Below, piece by piece: positions 1-8,210 of a stretch of 51,677 nt of DNA. The stretch covers positions 1 through 51,677 of the forward strand of contig SFEA01000017.1 in the NCBI GenBank assembly GCA_004557385.1, in the 5' to 3' direction. The stretch is from Bacteroidales bacterium (GTDB lineage Bacteria; Bacteroidota; Bacteroidia; Bacteroidales; Muribaculaceae). The position numbers were made by a program, and so were the translations under genes. The notes beneath the pieces are model-generated. The model searched no databases and had not been told where the DNA came from. It was given only the letters and a program-made list of their open reading frames with translations. Within the stretch, counting starts at the first letter, position 1. The number at the start of each line of letters is the position of its first letter.

Positions 1-21
1 CGATACTGAAAACTGCTGAGG

Positions 22-73
22 GGGCTTATCTTATACATAAAGTAAGCCCAACTTCTGCCATTCAAGAAGTTGG
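22..73. repeat. Two overlapping inverted repeats
   Basis: A 7-base inverted repeat (GGGCTTA at 22-28, TAAGCCC at 43-49) overlaps a 9-base one (CCAACTTCT at 48-56, AGAAGTTGG at 65-73). The shared bases mean the two hairpins cannot both form. The stop codon of the beta-barrel gene at 62-562 lies in the loop of the second hairpin. It could be a terminator-like structure or a copy of a short dispersed palindromic element; one copy in this window cannot decide this. Confidence 0.5.
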
Positions 74-562
74 ACTCGACTTTTTATGGTTTAGCGGACT
101 GTAATAAAACGCAAAACTCCCCGAAGGGCCATTGTCGCTATAAGCCTCCGAAAACATGTCGCTGCCCTCATATTCAATGTCAGCACTGCTGTCGATTGTG
201 CACATACCAACGCCAACGCCGCCAAACAACGTGAATTTGTCGTTCAACACATGGTTGTAATTGCTGGTAAGCATAATGTTGGTGGAAAAGAAATCGTAGT
301 TGCTACCCCTCAACGATTCGCGCAAAAGCAAATTCTCACCCACATACAATCCCACTTCAAACGGGCTTTGCTTGATGCGATAACGCAATTCAGCATACAA
401 GTCAGCTGATGATTTGTTCCCGCTAAACTTATCCTTACCTAAATCGGCGAGCCCGAAATTCATGCCCGCACCAAACTCAATCGCGAAATGCTTGCCTTGT
501 GCCGATGCACTTCCGGCGCACATCGCCGCCATCAAGCACAACATTAAAATTACTTTTCTCAT
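62..562 (-). CDS. Probable outer membrane beta-barrel protein, C-terminally shortened
   Basis: The product has 166 residues. It opens with a clear signal peptide (hydrophobic segment, cleavage near SASA-Q at residue 21-22), followed by alternating aromatic and small residues such as FAIEFGAGMNFG and ELRYRIKQSPFEVGLYVG, which suggests a small PorT-like or OmpW-like barrel. Such barrels are usually about 190-220 residues and end in a beta strand with a terminal aromatic residue. This one instead ends in a polar run, NHKKSSPTS, whose stop codon sits in an inverted repeat. It may have lost its last strands. It is monocistronic, with a -7 element 35 bases upstream. No specific function can be assigned. 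Confidence 0.6.
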   Translation of the reverse strand: MRKVILMLCLMAAMCAGSASAQGKHFAIEFGAGMNFGLADLGKDKFSGNKSSADLYAELRYRIKQSPFEVGLYVGENLLLRESLRGSNYDFFSTNIMLTSNYNHVLNDKFTLFGGVGVGMCTIDSSADIEYEGSDMFSEAYSDNGPSGSFAFYYSPLNHKKSSPTS

Positions 563-596
563 ATTCTATATTATTTTTCAAATAATTAATTCCTTA

Positions 597-604
597 CAAA
601 GTTA
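597..604 (-). promoter_or_regulatory. Promoter -7 element for the 62-562 barrel gene
   Basis: The minus strand reads TAACTTTG, an exact match to the Bacteroidetes -7 consensus TAnnTTTG. The space where the -33 TTG should lie is taken up by a TATAA pentamer repeat, and no TTG is seen at 19-21 bases. Confidence 0.55.
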
Positions 605-605
605 C

Positions 606-628
606 ATATAATATAATATAATATAATA
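606..628. repeat. TATAA pentanucleotide tandem repeat in a promoter spacer
   Basis: There are four complete TATAA units plus partial ones, directly upstream (on the minus strand) of the TAACTTTG element of the barrel gene. A change of unit number would alter the -33 to -7 spacing by 5 bases. Confidence 0.8.
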
Positions 629-743
629 CCACTAAAAATTAGCAATGATAGAATTAAATCTATATGGTTCCTATATGGTTTGCACGATTCATAAAGGTCA
701 TTGACATTTTTGAAGTTCGATTTGTCGAAAAAGTAAAAAAGTT

Positions 744-777
744 CAACGCACCTGCGGCGATTGCCACAGATGCGTTG
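744..777 (-). terminator. Intrinsic terminator after the 815-2074 OmpA-like gene
   Basis: A 15-base-pair stem (CAACGCATCTGTGGC paired with its complement, two G-U pairs) closes a four-base loop. On the minus strand it is followed by AACTTTTTTACTTTTTC. Confidence 0.85.
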
Positions 778-814
778 ATTATAATTTAATTAAAGTGTTA
801 TCTAAACCTAAGAA

Positions 815-2074
815 TCACTTCTTTTCGTGTACAGTAACTGCACGGTCAAGCGAAGCACACTTAGCGCCAAAGTTGGTGAGGTTGCCATCGTTGATTGTAG
901 TTTCGAGGCGACCTGCATCAACACCCTTGCGTACAAGAGCAGCCTTCACGTTAGCCACACGGCCCTTGCGGAGACGAGTGTTAATCTTGTCGTTACCAGT
1001 GTAGTTGTCAGCCCAACCGGTGAGGAGGTATTCCTTGTCGGTTTGCTTCATAACCTCGGCAACAGCATTCACCACCTTGCCTTGAACGCCGGTGATGGCA
1101 GTCTTGCCAATCGGGAAATAAACAGTTGCCAATGGAGCATTGTCGTCATTTTCTACTACCTCAGGCTTGCGGTTGAGGCAGTCGCGAAGTTGCTTTTCAA
1201 GGTCGGCAATCTTTGCCTCAGCAGCCTGCAGGCGTGCAGCAAGAGCGTCGCCTTCAGCATCGGTGTACTTCCAAGTTGGGCAAACGGCTGTCATCGGGCC
1301 ATTCCAAGTGGTCTTGCCAAAGTTGTAGCCAATACCAACAAGGAGGTTGAGGTTACAGTTGCGGGTGTCCACAATGTCGTCGAAGTTTTCTTGCAGATAG
1401 TCGAAACGAAGGTCAACAAGAATGTCAACGCGCTTCGAAACAGCAAACTTGTTCAACAAACCCAGGTGAACGTCAATGTCGCGAGAGTTGGCGAATGCCC
1501 ACTTAGCGTCTTTGTCAATCGATGGGTTAACCTTGTCGGCATACATATTGTGGTTTGCGCCACCCTTTGCGAATGGGAAATAAACCGATGTACCAAGATA
1601 GAACACTGCGTTGTAAACACGACCAGGGTTGTAGCCCAACCACCAGTTGGTGAGGCTCAGCATTGCATCTAACTTAGGACCTACAAACCATGCCTTTTGA
1701 GCATAATAGCCATCTTCGGCATAGCCAAGGTCGGGACGGATGGCCATGTCGCCACGGTCGTGATAGTAGCCATCGCAAGCGCCCTTTGCGAGGAACGATG
1801 CAACGCCGGCACGAAGACCGAATACAGGCGAAATCCATTTACCTAACGAAATGTCGAACGAGCCGCCGATGCGATTAGTAAACTTATCGACATGAGTGTC
1901 GTTTGGGCTCATAAACAAGTTGGCACCAGCTTCAACATTAAGGAACCAGTTGTTAGATGGCTTGTTGATAAGCAAACCTTGCGACGGGTCCTCAACATAA
2001 GTCACCTCCTGAGCGCTAACTGCAAAGCTCATTGCGGCGAGCAAGAAAGTAGCAAGTAAAGTAATTCGTTTCAT
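815..2074 (-). CDS. OmpA-family outer membrane protein (paralogue 1)
   Basis: The product has 419 residues. Residues 1-21 are a signal peptide ending AVSA-Q. The middle, to about residue 260, is rich in beta-strand-like segments (NWFLNVEAGANLFMSPND, YNAVFYLGTSVYFPF) and probably forms an outer membrane barrel. A short coiled coil follows (LQAAEAKIADLEKQL), then from about residue 314 an OmpA C-terminal peptidoglycan-binding domain, with the NDKINTRLRKGRVANV helix and the DRAVTV strand typical of the family. It likely links the outer membrane to peptidoglycan. The adjacent upstream gene at 2239-3438 is a paralogue, and 45 residues (DNA 1157-1291) are identical between them. A strong terminator lies between the two genes, so each may be a separate unit. 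Confidence 0.88.
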   Translation of the reverse strand: MKRITLLATFLLAAMSFAVSAQEVTYVEDPSQGLLINKPSNNWFLNVEAGANLFMSPNDTHVDKFTNRIGGSFDISLGKWISPVFGLRAGVASFLAKGACDGYYHDRGDMAIRPDLGYAEDGYYAQKAWFVGPKLDAMLSLTNWWLGYNPGRVYNAVFYLGTSVYFPFAKGGANHNMYADKVNPSIDKDAKWAFANSRDIDVHLGLLNKFAVSKRVDILVDLRFDYLQENFDDIVDTRNCNLNLLVGIGYNFGKTTWNGPMTAVCPTWKYTDAEGDALAARLQAAEAKIADLEKQLRDCLNRKPEVVENDDNAPLATVYFPIGKTAITGVQGKVVNAVAEVMKQTDKEYLLTGWADNYTGNDKINTRLRKGRVANVKAALVRKGVDAGRLETTINDGNLTNFGAKCASLDRAVTVHEKK

Positions 2075-2114
2075 GTTATCTCTTTTATTTATATTATTAT
2101 CGTTTTGAATTCAC

Positions 2115-2145
2115 CAAATTGGCATATTTTCATTCGGCAGAACAA
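2115..2145 (-). promoter_or_regulatory. Weak promoter for the 815-2074 gene
   Basis: On the minus strand a TTG (2145-2143) is followed after 20 bases by CCAATTTG (2122-2115). The spacing is right but the first two bases of the -7 consensus are missing. Confidence 0.3.
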
Positions 2146-2161
2146 TCCTGAAAAGGATAAT

Positions 2162-2201
2162 AACGCCTGAGCATGTGCCATAAGGCATACACTCAAGCGT
2201 T
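2162..2201 (-). terminator. Intrinsic terminator between the two OmpA-like genes
   Basis: An 18-base-pair stem with one mismatch and several G-U pairs has the loop TTAT. On the minus strand it is followed by ATTATCCTTTT. It lies 38 bases after the stop of the 2239-3438 gene. Confidence 0.8.
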
Positions 2202-2238
2202 TTGCTTTTCAATTATTCCGACAAAATAATCGCAGTGA

Positions 2239-3438
2239 TTACTTAGCTTCGTTGATTGTTACGGCACGGTCGAGTGAAGCACACTTAGCACCAAAGCTGG
2301 TGAGGTTGCCATCGTTGATTTGAGCATCGAGACGGTCGGCAGCAACACCCTTGCGAACCAATGCTTTCTTAACGCCGTTCACACGGTCCTTGCGGAGCTT
2401 AGCGTTAATCTTGTCAGTACCGGTGTAGTTGTCAGCCCAACCGGTGAGCACATAGTTCTTGTCGCTTTGCTTCATAACTTCAGCAACAGCGTTTACAATC
2501 TTGGTGTTAACACCTGTGATGGTAGACTTGCCAATTGGATAGTAGATAGTTGCCAAAGGAGCATCGTCCTTTTCAATAACTTCAGGCTTGCGGTTGAGGC
2601 AGTCGCGAAGTTGCTTTTCGAGGTCGGCAATCTTAGCTTCAGCAGCTTGCAAGCGAGCAGCAAGAGCGTCGCCTTCAGCATCGGTGTACTTCCATGTTGG
2701 GCAAACAGCAGTTACAGGAGCCTTCCATTCGGTCTTGCCGAAGTTGTAGCCCAAACCGAGCAATGCAGTTGCATAGAGGTTACGAGTCTTCTTTGTGTCG
2801 AAGTGTTCTTGAACGAGGTCGCAACGCAAGTCGAGAAGGATATCAACACGCTTCGAAACAGCGAATTTGTTCAACAAACCTGTGCGGATGCTAAGGTTGT
2901 GTGAGTCGGCATATTCAAACGACCAATCGTTGTTTTCGAGGTCCTTAGCGCAAGTGAAGTTAACAGCAGCGCCAACGTAGAAAATACCGTTGTAAACACG
3001 GCCTGGCTTGTAGCCCATCCACCAGTTGGTGAGGTTAACCAAAACGTCGAATGTAGGACCGAATTGCCATACTTTTTGACCATACAAATTGCCGGCAATA
3101 TCCAAGTCGGGGCGAACGCCTATATCGTTTGTCAATCCCAAAGCAGCACCCTTGCCAAGATAAGCATCGGCACCGCCACGAATACCTACTACAGGCGAGA
3201 ACCACTTACCAACCGACAGTTGGAACGAATAGCCAATACGGTCGCCAAAGCTGTCAACCTTCTTGTCGTTCGGGCTCATCAGAACACCGGCACCGGCTTC
3301 AGCTTGAATAAACCAATTGTCCTTAAAATTGTTGAGAAGATATCCTTGTGCAGGGTCTTCTACGTAGGTCACTTCTTGAGCATTCAACGAAGGAACCATC
3401 ATTGCGCATAAAGCAGCAATCAAAGCAATCTTTTTCAT
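2239..3438 (-). CDS. OmpA-family outer membrane protein (paralogue 2)
   Basis: The product has 399 residues and the same plan as its neighbour at 815-2074. It has a signal peptide ending SLNA-Q at residue 20-21, the shared TYVEDP start of the mature protein, a barrel-like middle (GIFYVGAAVNFTC, TALLGLGYNFGKTEW), the coiled coil LQAAEAKIADLEKQL, and an OmpA C-terminal domain from about residue 294. The barrel parts of the two paralogues have diverged and differ by small deletions, while the linker is identical. This points to tandem duplication with constraint or gene conversion on the periplasmic half. It is expected to anchor the outer membrane to peptidoglycan. The specific ligand or pore activity is unknown. 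Confidence 0.88.
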   Translation of the reverse strand: MKKIALIAALCAMMVPSLNAQEVTYVEDPAQGYLLNNFKDNWFIQAEAGAGVLMSPNDKKVDSFGDRIGYSFQLSVGKWFSPVVGIRGGADAYLGKGAALGLTNDIGVRPDLDIAGNLYGQKVWQFGPTFDVLVNLTNWWMGYKPGRVYNGIFYVGAAVNFTCAKDLENNDWSFEYADSHNLSIRTGLLNKFAVSKRVDILLDLRCDLVQEHFDTKKTRNLYATALLGLGYNFGKTEWKAPVTAVCPTWKYTDAEGDALAARLQAAEAKIADLEKQLRDCLNRKPEVIEKDDAPLATIYYPIGKSTITGVNTKIVNAVAEVMKQSDKNYVLTGWADNYTGTDKINAKLRKDRVNGVKKALVRKGVAADRLDAQINDGNLTSFGAKCASLDRAVTINEAK

Positions 3439-3484
3439 AGACTTTTATTTAATAATTACAATATATTGTTTCAGAATTGATTTA

Positions 3485-3492
3485 CAAAATTA
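3485..3492 (-). promoter_or_regulatory. Promoter -7 element for the 2239-3438 gene
   Basis: The minus strand reads TAATTTTG, an exact TAnnTTTG match 47 bases before the start codon. The -33 position holds GTG rather than TTG. Confidence 0.5.
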
Positions 3493-3593
3493 CAATTTAT
3501 TTTTGAAATAGCACATACTATAACTCTAAAACCCTCATTATACATGCTTTAATAAGCCGCAACTTTGCAAATCGGAATATTTATTCGTTAAAA

Positions 3594-5627
3594 TCACACA
3601 TTTTTGAGATACGACTCAATTTCCTTAACCACAAGCTCAGGGGTAAATCCAAACTTTTCTTCAAGTACTTTATACGGTGCCGATGAGCCGAAATGGTCTA
3701 AGCCGAACACCTTGCCACGGGCACCAACCACACGATAGAGCGTAGACGGCAGTCCGGCTGTAAGTCCGAATGTCGGAGCATCTTCAGGAATCACCTCGTC
3801 GCGATACTCTTTTGGCTGATTCATAAACACGCCAATCGACGGTATCGAAACCACTTGAGCTGTAACACCCTTGGCTTTGAGCAACTCGTTTGCAGCCACC
3901 AGCGTAGCCACCTCCGAGCCATTGCCCACAAGCACCAGGTCGGGGTTGTCGGCCTTAATCACTGCATACGCACCTCGGCTCGACTGCAATGCCTCGGCAT
4001 AGCGGTTGCCACTGGCTGCCGGCAGGTCGTTCACATTCTGGCGAGAGAGAATCAACGCCGTCGGGGTGAGCGTATTTTCCATTGCCATCTTCCAAGCCAC
4101 CGATGTCTCGGCAGCGTCGGCTGGACGCAAAACAAGCATGCTGTTGCGGCCGGCATGGTTCTTGAGTTCTTCCAACAAGCGTATTTGTGCTTCTTGCTCA
4201 ACAGGCTCGTGTGTAGGTCCGTCCTCGCCTACGCGGAATGCGTCGTGAGTCCACACAAATTTCACAGGCAGCTGCATAAGCGCCGAAAGACGCACTGCAG
4301 GCTTCATATAGTCGCTGAACACAAAGAATGTGGCGCAAGCACCAATCAAGCCGCCGTGCAACGCCATGCCATTGATGATGGCTGTCATTGTCAGCTCCGA
4401 AACACCGGCGTGCAGAAATGCCCCCTTGAAATCGTGCGGCTTGAATGCACCCACAACCTTGAGGAATGCGTCGGTCTTGTCGCTGTTAGCCAAGTCGGCT
4501 GACGATACAATCATGTTGCCAACCTTTTGAGCCAGCACCTTCAGCACATCAGCCGAAGCCGCACGAGTGGCAATGTTTGGCTTATGTTCAATTGCCGAAT
4601 AGTCGACATCTGCCACCTTGCCATCGATGTAGCCTTGCAGCAATTTTGCGGCTTCAGGGTTTTCCTCAGCCCACTTTTGCTGTGCAGCCTTGCGTTCAGC
4701 CACAATGGCTTTAAGCGCCTCGGCACGTTTTGCATATAATTCAGCCACCTCGGGGAACACTTGCCATGGGTCGGCAGGATTTCCGCCAAGGTTTTCAATG
4801 GTCTTTTCATACGAAGCACCCGATGCGCTCAACGGCTGCCCGTGAGTGCTATATTTGCCTTCGAAATTCTCGCCTTCGGCTGTCACGCAGCCCTTGCCCA
4901 TCACAGTATGGCCGATGATGATTGTCGGGCGTTTTTCCTCAGCCAAAGCATTCTCGAGTGCTGCCGAAAGAGCCTCGGCGTCAGTGCCATCCACTTCAAT
5001 CACGTTCCAGTTCCAAGCGCGATATTTGGCTGCGGTGTCTTCCGCCGAAACTGCGTCGCAGTCGGTTGACAGCTGAACGGCATTGCTATCGTAGAACATA
5101 ATCAGGTTGCTCAAGCCCAGATAGCCGGCAATGCGGCCGGCGCCCTGCGAGATTTCTTCCTGTATGCCGCCGTCCGAAATAAATGCGTAGGTCTTATGTG
5201 CCCACACTTCGCCAAAACGCTCAACAATGAATCGCTCGGCTATGGCAGCACCTACCGCCATCACATGACCTTGTCCCAACGGACCTGACGTGTTTTCCAC
5301 ACCTCGCATAGGGTCCACTTCGGGGTGACCGGGTGTAACACTGCCCCATTGACGGAAATTCTGCAAATCCTCAATCGAATATTTTCCGGTAAGCGCCAAC
5401 ACGCTGTAGAGCATAGGCGACATGTGACCGGGGTCGAGGAAGAAGCGGTCGCGTGCAAACCACATAGGGTCGGCAGGGTCAGTAACAAGGTACTTCGAAT
5501 AAAGCACATTAACGAAATCGGCGCCCCCCATAGCACCGCCCGGGTGCCCAGAATTTGCCTTTTCAACCATCGAAGCAGCCAAAATTCTTATGTTATCGGC
5601 TGCCTTTTCATACACATTTATTGCCAT
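3594..5627 (-). CDS. tkt: Transketolase
   Basis: This is a full-length transketolase of 677 residues. The enzyme moves two-carbon ketol units between sugar phosphates in the non-oxidative pentose phosphate pathway, using thiamine diphosphate and a divalent metal. Visible family motifs are SGHPGG (residues 26-31), TPGHPE, GPLGQG and, in the pyrimidine-binding part, THDAFRVGEDGPTHEP. The usual diphosphate-binding GDG is SDGG here (YAFISDGGIQEE), which I recall as common in Bacteroidales homologues but cannot verify. The gene stands alone: the neighbouring transporter gene is separated from it by an intrinsic terminator, and two overlapping -7 elements lie upstream. No terminator was recognised downstream. 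Confidence 0.96.
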   Translation of the reverse strand: MAINVYEKAADNIRILAASMVEKANSGHPGGAMGGADFVNVLYSKYLVTDPADPMWFARDRFFLDPGHMSPMLYSVLALTGKYSIEDLQNFRQWGSVTPGHPEVDPMRGVENTSGPLGQGHVMAVGAAIAERFIVERFGEVWAHKTYAFISDGGIQEEISQGAGRIAGYLGLSNLIMFYDSNAVQLSTDCDAVSAEDTAAKYRAWNWNVIEVDGTDAEALSAALENALAEEKRPTIIIGHTVMGKGCVTAEGENFEGKYSTHGQPLSASGASYEKTIENLGGNPADPWQVFPEVAELYAKRAEALKAIVAERKAAQQKWAEENPEAAKLLQGYIDGKVADVDYSAIEHKPNIATRAASADVLKVLAQKVGNMIVSSADLANSDKTDAFLKVVGAFKPHDFKGAFLHAGVSELTMTAIINGMALHGGLIGACATFFVFSDYMKPAVRLSALMQLPVKFVWTHDAFRVGEDGPTHEPVEQEAQIRLLEELKNHAGRNSMLVLRPADAAETSVAWKMAMENTLTPTALILSRQNVNDLPAASGNRYAEALQSSRGAYAVIKADNPDLVLVGNGSEVATLVAANELLKAKGVTAQVVSIPSIGVFMNQPKEYRDEVIPEDAPTFGLTAGLPSTLYRVVGARGKVFGLDHFGSSAPYKVLEEKFGFTPELVVKEIESYLKNV

Positions 5628-5664
5628 ATCTTTTAGTTAGTATTAATTTCTGAACATAGCTATA

Positions 5665-5683
5665 CAAACATACCACAAATATA
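5665..5683 (-). promoter_or_regulatory. Tandem -7 elements for tkt
   Basis: Two exact TAnnTTTG matches lie close together on the minus strand: TATGTTTG (5672-5665) and TATATTTG (5683-5676). No TTG lies at the ideal distance for either. Confidence 0.45.
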
Positions 5684-5767
5684 ACAATTTTTAATCATAT
5701 TTTGCCCCATTTACGCAACAAAAAAGCCACATCGCACAAAATCTTTTCCTATAATGCCACAAAACAA

Positions 5768-5799
5768 TTGGCAGCCAAGCATAAATGCCCGACTGCCAA
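5768..5799 (-). terminator. Intrinsic terminator after the MFS transporter gene
   Basis: A 14-base-pair stem beginning TTGGCAG, with three G-U pairs and loop TTTA, is followed on the minus strand by TTGTTTTG. It isolates the transporter from tkt. Confidence 0.8.
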
Positions 5800-5864
5800 T
5801 ATCTTATTTTGCCAACATGCGCCACTCGATGCCGGCACATGCTGTAATCAATTTGCCTCGCCGA

Positions 5865-7349
5865 TTATTCTACAGGAATGTCGGTGTTGACGTTCTTCGA
5901 ACCAACAAGTGCATAATACAGGATGTAAGCAGCACATGCCAATGGAACAAAGAAGCTTGCCAAGTAGCTGCCGGTAACGTCGGCAACAATACCTTGGATG
6001 CCCACCATGATTGCGAAACCGCAAACCATAGTCATGAACGCACCCGAAGCAACGGCAGTGTATTTGCCAAGACCTTCGGTAGCGAGGTTGAAGATACCGC
6101 CCCACATAACCGATGCGCAAAGACCAACGAGCAAGAACATCAGGATGCCTACAGGAACATTGCCCCAAACAAGAGCCATTGCGGTGTAGTCAACGCCAGG
6201 AATGCTTACTGTAACGTCGGTTGGCAAGAAGATACCCAAGCCAAGCAGAACTACTGCTGCTGCACTCACCGACGAAATCATTGCCTTGGTTGAAATCTTG
6301 CCACCCACAACGCCACCTACGAAACGGCCAACGAGCATGAGCAAGAAATAAATTGCACCAAGCGTACCAGCATAACCAGCATCCATAGCACGACCAGTTG
6401 TGGTTTTCTTAACAGACTCAACAGTTATTTCTCCTTCGCTGAGTTGTTTTTTCATCTTCTCGACATCCTTTGCTTCTATCTTTTTTGCAATTTTTTCATC
6501 ATTAGTTGGATTTAACAACTGTTCAGCAGCAACATTAATTGCTAAAGAGCCGTTGTTGTAATTATTAATAATATCAACCTTTTTATCCAAGATTTCTTGA
6601 GTGTCTGCAGTCAAATATTGGAGAATATAGGTTGGAGGACCAACTTCAACTGCGCCGTAGAATGCAATGGCAAGGATACCAAGCTTGAAGTGACGGAACG
6701 AGAATGCCGAGTATTTTGGCTTTTCAGCGCTAACCTTTTCTTCCTTTTCAATCTTTTGAGGTTCTTCAATCTTTGTGAACAAAATCACGATGAAAGCAAC
6801 CACAAAGATGGCAAGCGCAATCATAAGGGCTGGAGTGGCATCAGAAATCTTTGCCTTGGCAGCATCGCCGATGAGGGCACCCATGAGGATGTAAACGCAC
6901 ACTGCTGCTGTTGAATTGAACACGCCACCAATCTGAATAAGTTGGTTACCTGTGTTACCGCCACCGCCAAGAAGGTTAAGCATAGGGTTAACAACGGTGT
7001 TGAGCATACACATGCAGAAACCTGCAATGAACGCACCAATCAGATAGACTGTAAAGCCAAGGCTTCCGCTCAACCATTGCACCAAGATGCCGACGATACC
7101 AACTATCAACGCCAAAAGTGCAGTTTTCTTATAACCCAACTTTTTGATTAACATACCCGACGGAACACCCATCAGCAAATATGCCATGAAGTTGCCATAG
7201 TTACCCACTTGTGAAGCGAAGTTCGATGCTCCGAATTGATTCTTCACAATCACTGCCATTGGCGAGCACAAGTTGGTCACAAAGGCAATCATAGCAAAGA
7301 GGGCAATCATTACGATGATAGCACCCCATTGTTTAGTTTTGTTACTCAT
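5865..7349 (-). CDS. MFS transporter, probable sugar/H+ symporter (FHS type)
   Basis: The product has 494 residues and about twelve predicted membrane segments. The region YLLMGVPSGMLIKKLGYKKT carries the MFS motif between helices 2 and 3, and the protein resembles the fucose/glucose permease (FHS) group common in Bacteroidetes. The substrate cannot be read from sequence. After helix 7 (FKLGILAIAFYGAVEVGPP) there is a hydrophilic stretch of about 75 residues (248-322) rich in Lys, Glu and Asn before helix 8 (TLGAIYFLLMLVGRFVGG). In the standard topology this would be an outside-facing loop. The gene is monocistronic, with an intrinsic terminator downstream. Its 5' leader holds a direct repeat of TTAGTTAGTTATT (7361 and 7380). 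No convincing promoter was found. Confidence 0.85.
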   Translation of the reverse strand: MSNKTKQWGAIIVMIALFAMIAFVTNLCSPMAVIVKNQFGASNFASQVGNYGNFMAYLLMGVPSGMLIKKLGYKKTALLALIVGIVGILVQWLSGSLGFTVYLIGAFIAGFCMCMLNTVVNPMLNLLGGGGNTGNQLIQIGGVFNSTAAVCVYILMGALIGDAAKAKISDATPALMIALAIFVVAFIVILFTKIEEPQKIEKEEKVSAEKPKYSAFSFRHFKLGILAIAFYGAVEVGPPTYILQYLTADTQEILDKKVDIINNYNNGSLAINVAAEQLLNPTNDEKIAKKIEAKDVEKMKKQLSEGEITVESVKKTTTGRAMDAGYAGTLGAIYFLLMLVGRFVGGVVGGKISTKAMISSVSAAAVVLLGLGIFLPTDVTVSIPGVDYTAMALVWGNVPVGILMFLLVGLCASVMWGGIFNLATEGLGKYTAVASGAFMTMVCGFAIMVGIQGIVADVTGSYLASFFVPLACAAYILYYALVGSKNVNTDIPVE

Positions 7350-7516
7350 TTTTTGTTTAATTAGTTAGTTATTTGATATTTAGTTAGTTATTACAGGTTC
7401 ACAACAGGCATGAAAGCCGACAAACAACAAACATGCCCATGCCATTAAGTTTAATTTTGTGTAAAGATAAGCCTTTTTTTTGAAAAAACTGCACAAACAG
7501 CAACTAAAAGAGCAAA

Positions 7517-7542
7517 AAAGGGAGCAAATTAATACTCCCTTT
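7517..7542 (-). terminator. Intrinsic terminator containing the PLPBP stop codon
   Basis: An 8-base-pair stem (AAAGGGAG with CTCCCTTT) has a ten-base loop that includes the TAA stop at 7529-7531. On the minus strand it is followed by TTTGCTCTTTT. Confidence 0.75.
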
Positions 7543-8197
7543 CTCCAAATATCGTTGTGCCTATGCGCACCATTGTGCTGCCTTCATCCACAGCAATCGG
7601 GTAATCGTCGCTCATGCCCATGCTCAGTTCGCAAAAACTGCTGTTGCCGCTGAATGCGCCATGCTTAAGGTGCTCAAACACGGCGTGCGCCCGGGCAAAC
7701 TCGCTGCGAATTTCAGCCTCGTCGTCGGTGTTCGTGGCCATTGCCATCAAGCCGCAGATGCGCACATTGCTCACTGCCAGGTCGTCGGTCCCCGAAGCTA
7801 TTTGCTCAAGCTCGTCAACCGAGAAGCCAAACTTTTCCTGCTCCTGCGCCACATGCACCTGCAGCAACACATTCACAATCTTGCCGATGCGCGCCGCCTC
7901 CTTGTTGATGCACTGCAGCAGCTTTAGCGAATCAACGCTGTGAATCATGCTCACGTTAGGAAGCAACTGACGCACCTTGTTGGTCTGCAGATGTCCGATG
8001 AAATGCCATTCAACATCGGCTGGCATCAACGGCACTTTCTGCACCATCTCCTGAACACGGCTTTCGCCAAAAATGCGCTGACCGGCATCGTAGGCTTGCA
8101 TCAACCGCTCTATCGGGTGAAACTTCGACACTGCCACCAATTTCACTCCCGGCGGCAATTCCGATTGTATTTTCTTTATTGATTCGGATATCGACAT
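7529..8197 (-). CDS. YggS-family pyridoxal phosphate homeostasis protein
   Basis: The product has 222 residues, typical for the PLPBP/YggS/PROSC family. This single-domain TIM-barrel protein binds PLP without a known catalytic reaction and buffers PLP levels and amino acid metabolism. The PLP lysine is K25 in VAVSKFHP. Other family marks are the FGESRVQE motif, WHFIGHLQTNK, and the phosphate-binding end SMGMSDDYPIAVDEGSTMVRIGT. It lies 13 bases after the DUF4494 gene and is very likely co-transcribed with it. Its stop codon lies in the loop of the terminator that closes the unit. Confidence 0.95.
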   Translation of the reverse strand: MSISESIKKIQSELPPGVKLVAVSKFHPIERLMQAYDAGQRIFGESRVQEMVQKVPLMPADVEWHFIGHLQTNKVRQLLPNVSMIHSVDSLKLLQCINKEAARIGKIVNVLLQVHVAQEQEKFGFSVDELEQIASGTDDLAVSNVRICGLMAMATNTDDEAEIRSEFARAHAVFEHLKHGAFSGNSSFCELSMGMSDDYPIAVDEGSTMVRIGTTIFGEREY

Positions 8198-8210
8198 CGT
8201 TCTATGCTCC

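Noticed and set aside
827..1672. Long open frames antisense to the OmpA-like, transketolase and peptidase fusion genes
   Set aside because: They lie fully opposite genes with clear families, have no promoter of their own and show no domain.
7350..7528. Promoter for the MFS transporter
   Set aside because: Only near matches such as CATGTTTG and TATCTTTA are present, without a suitable -33 element.
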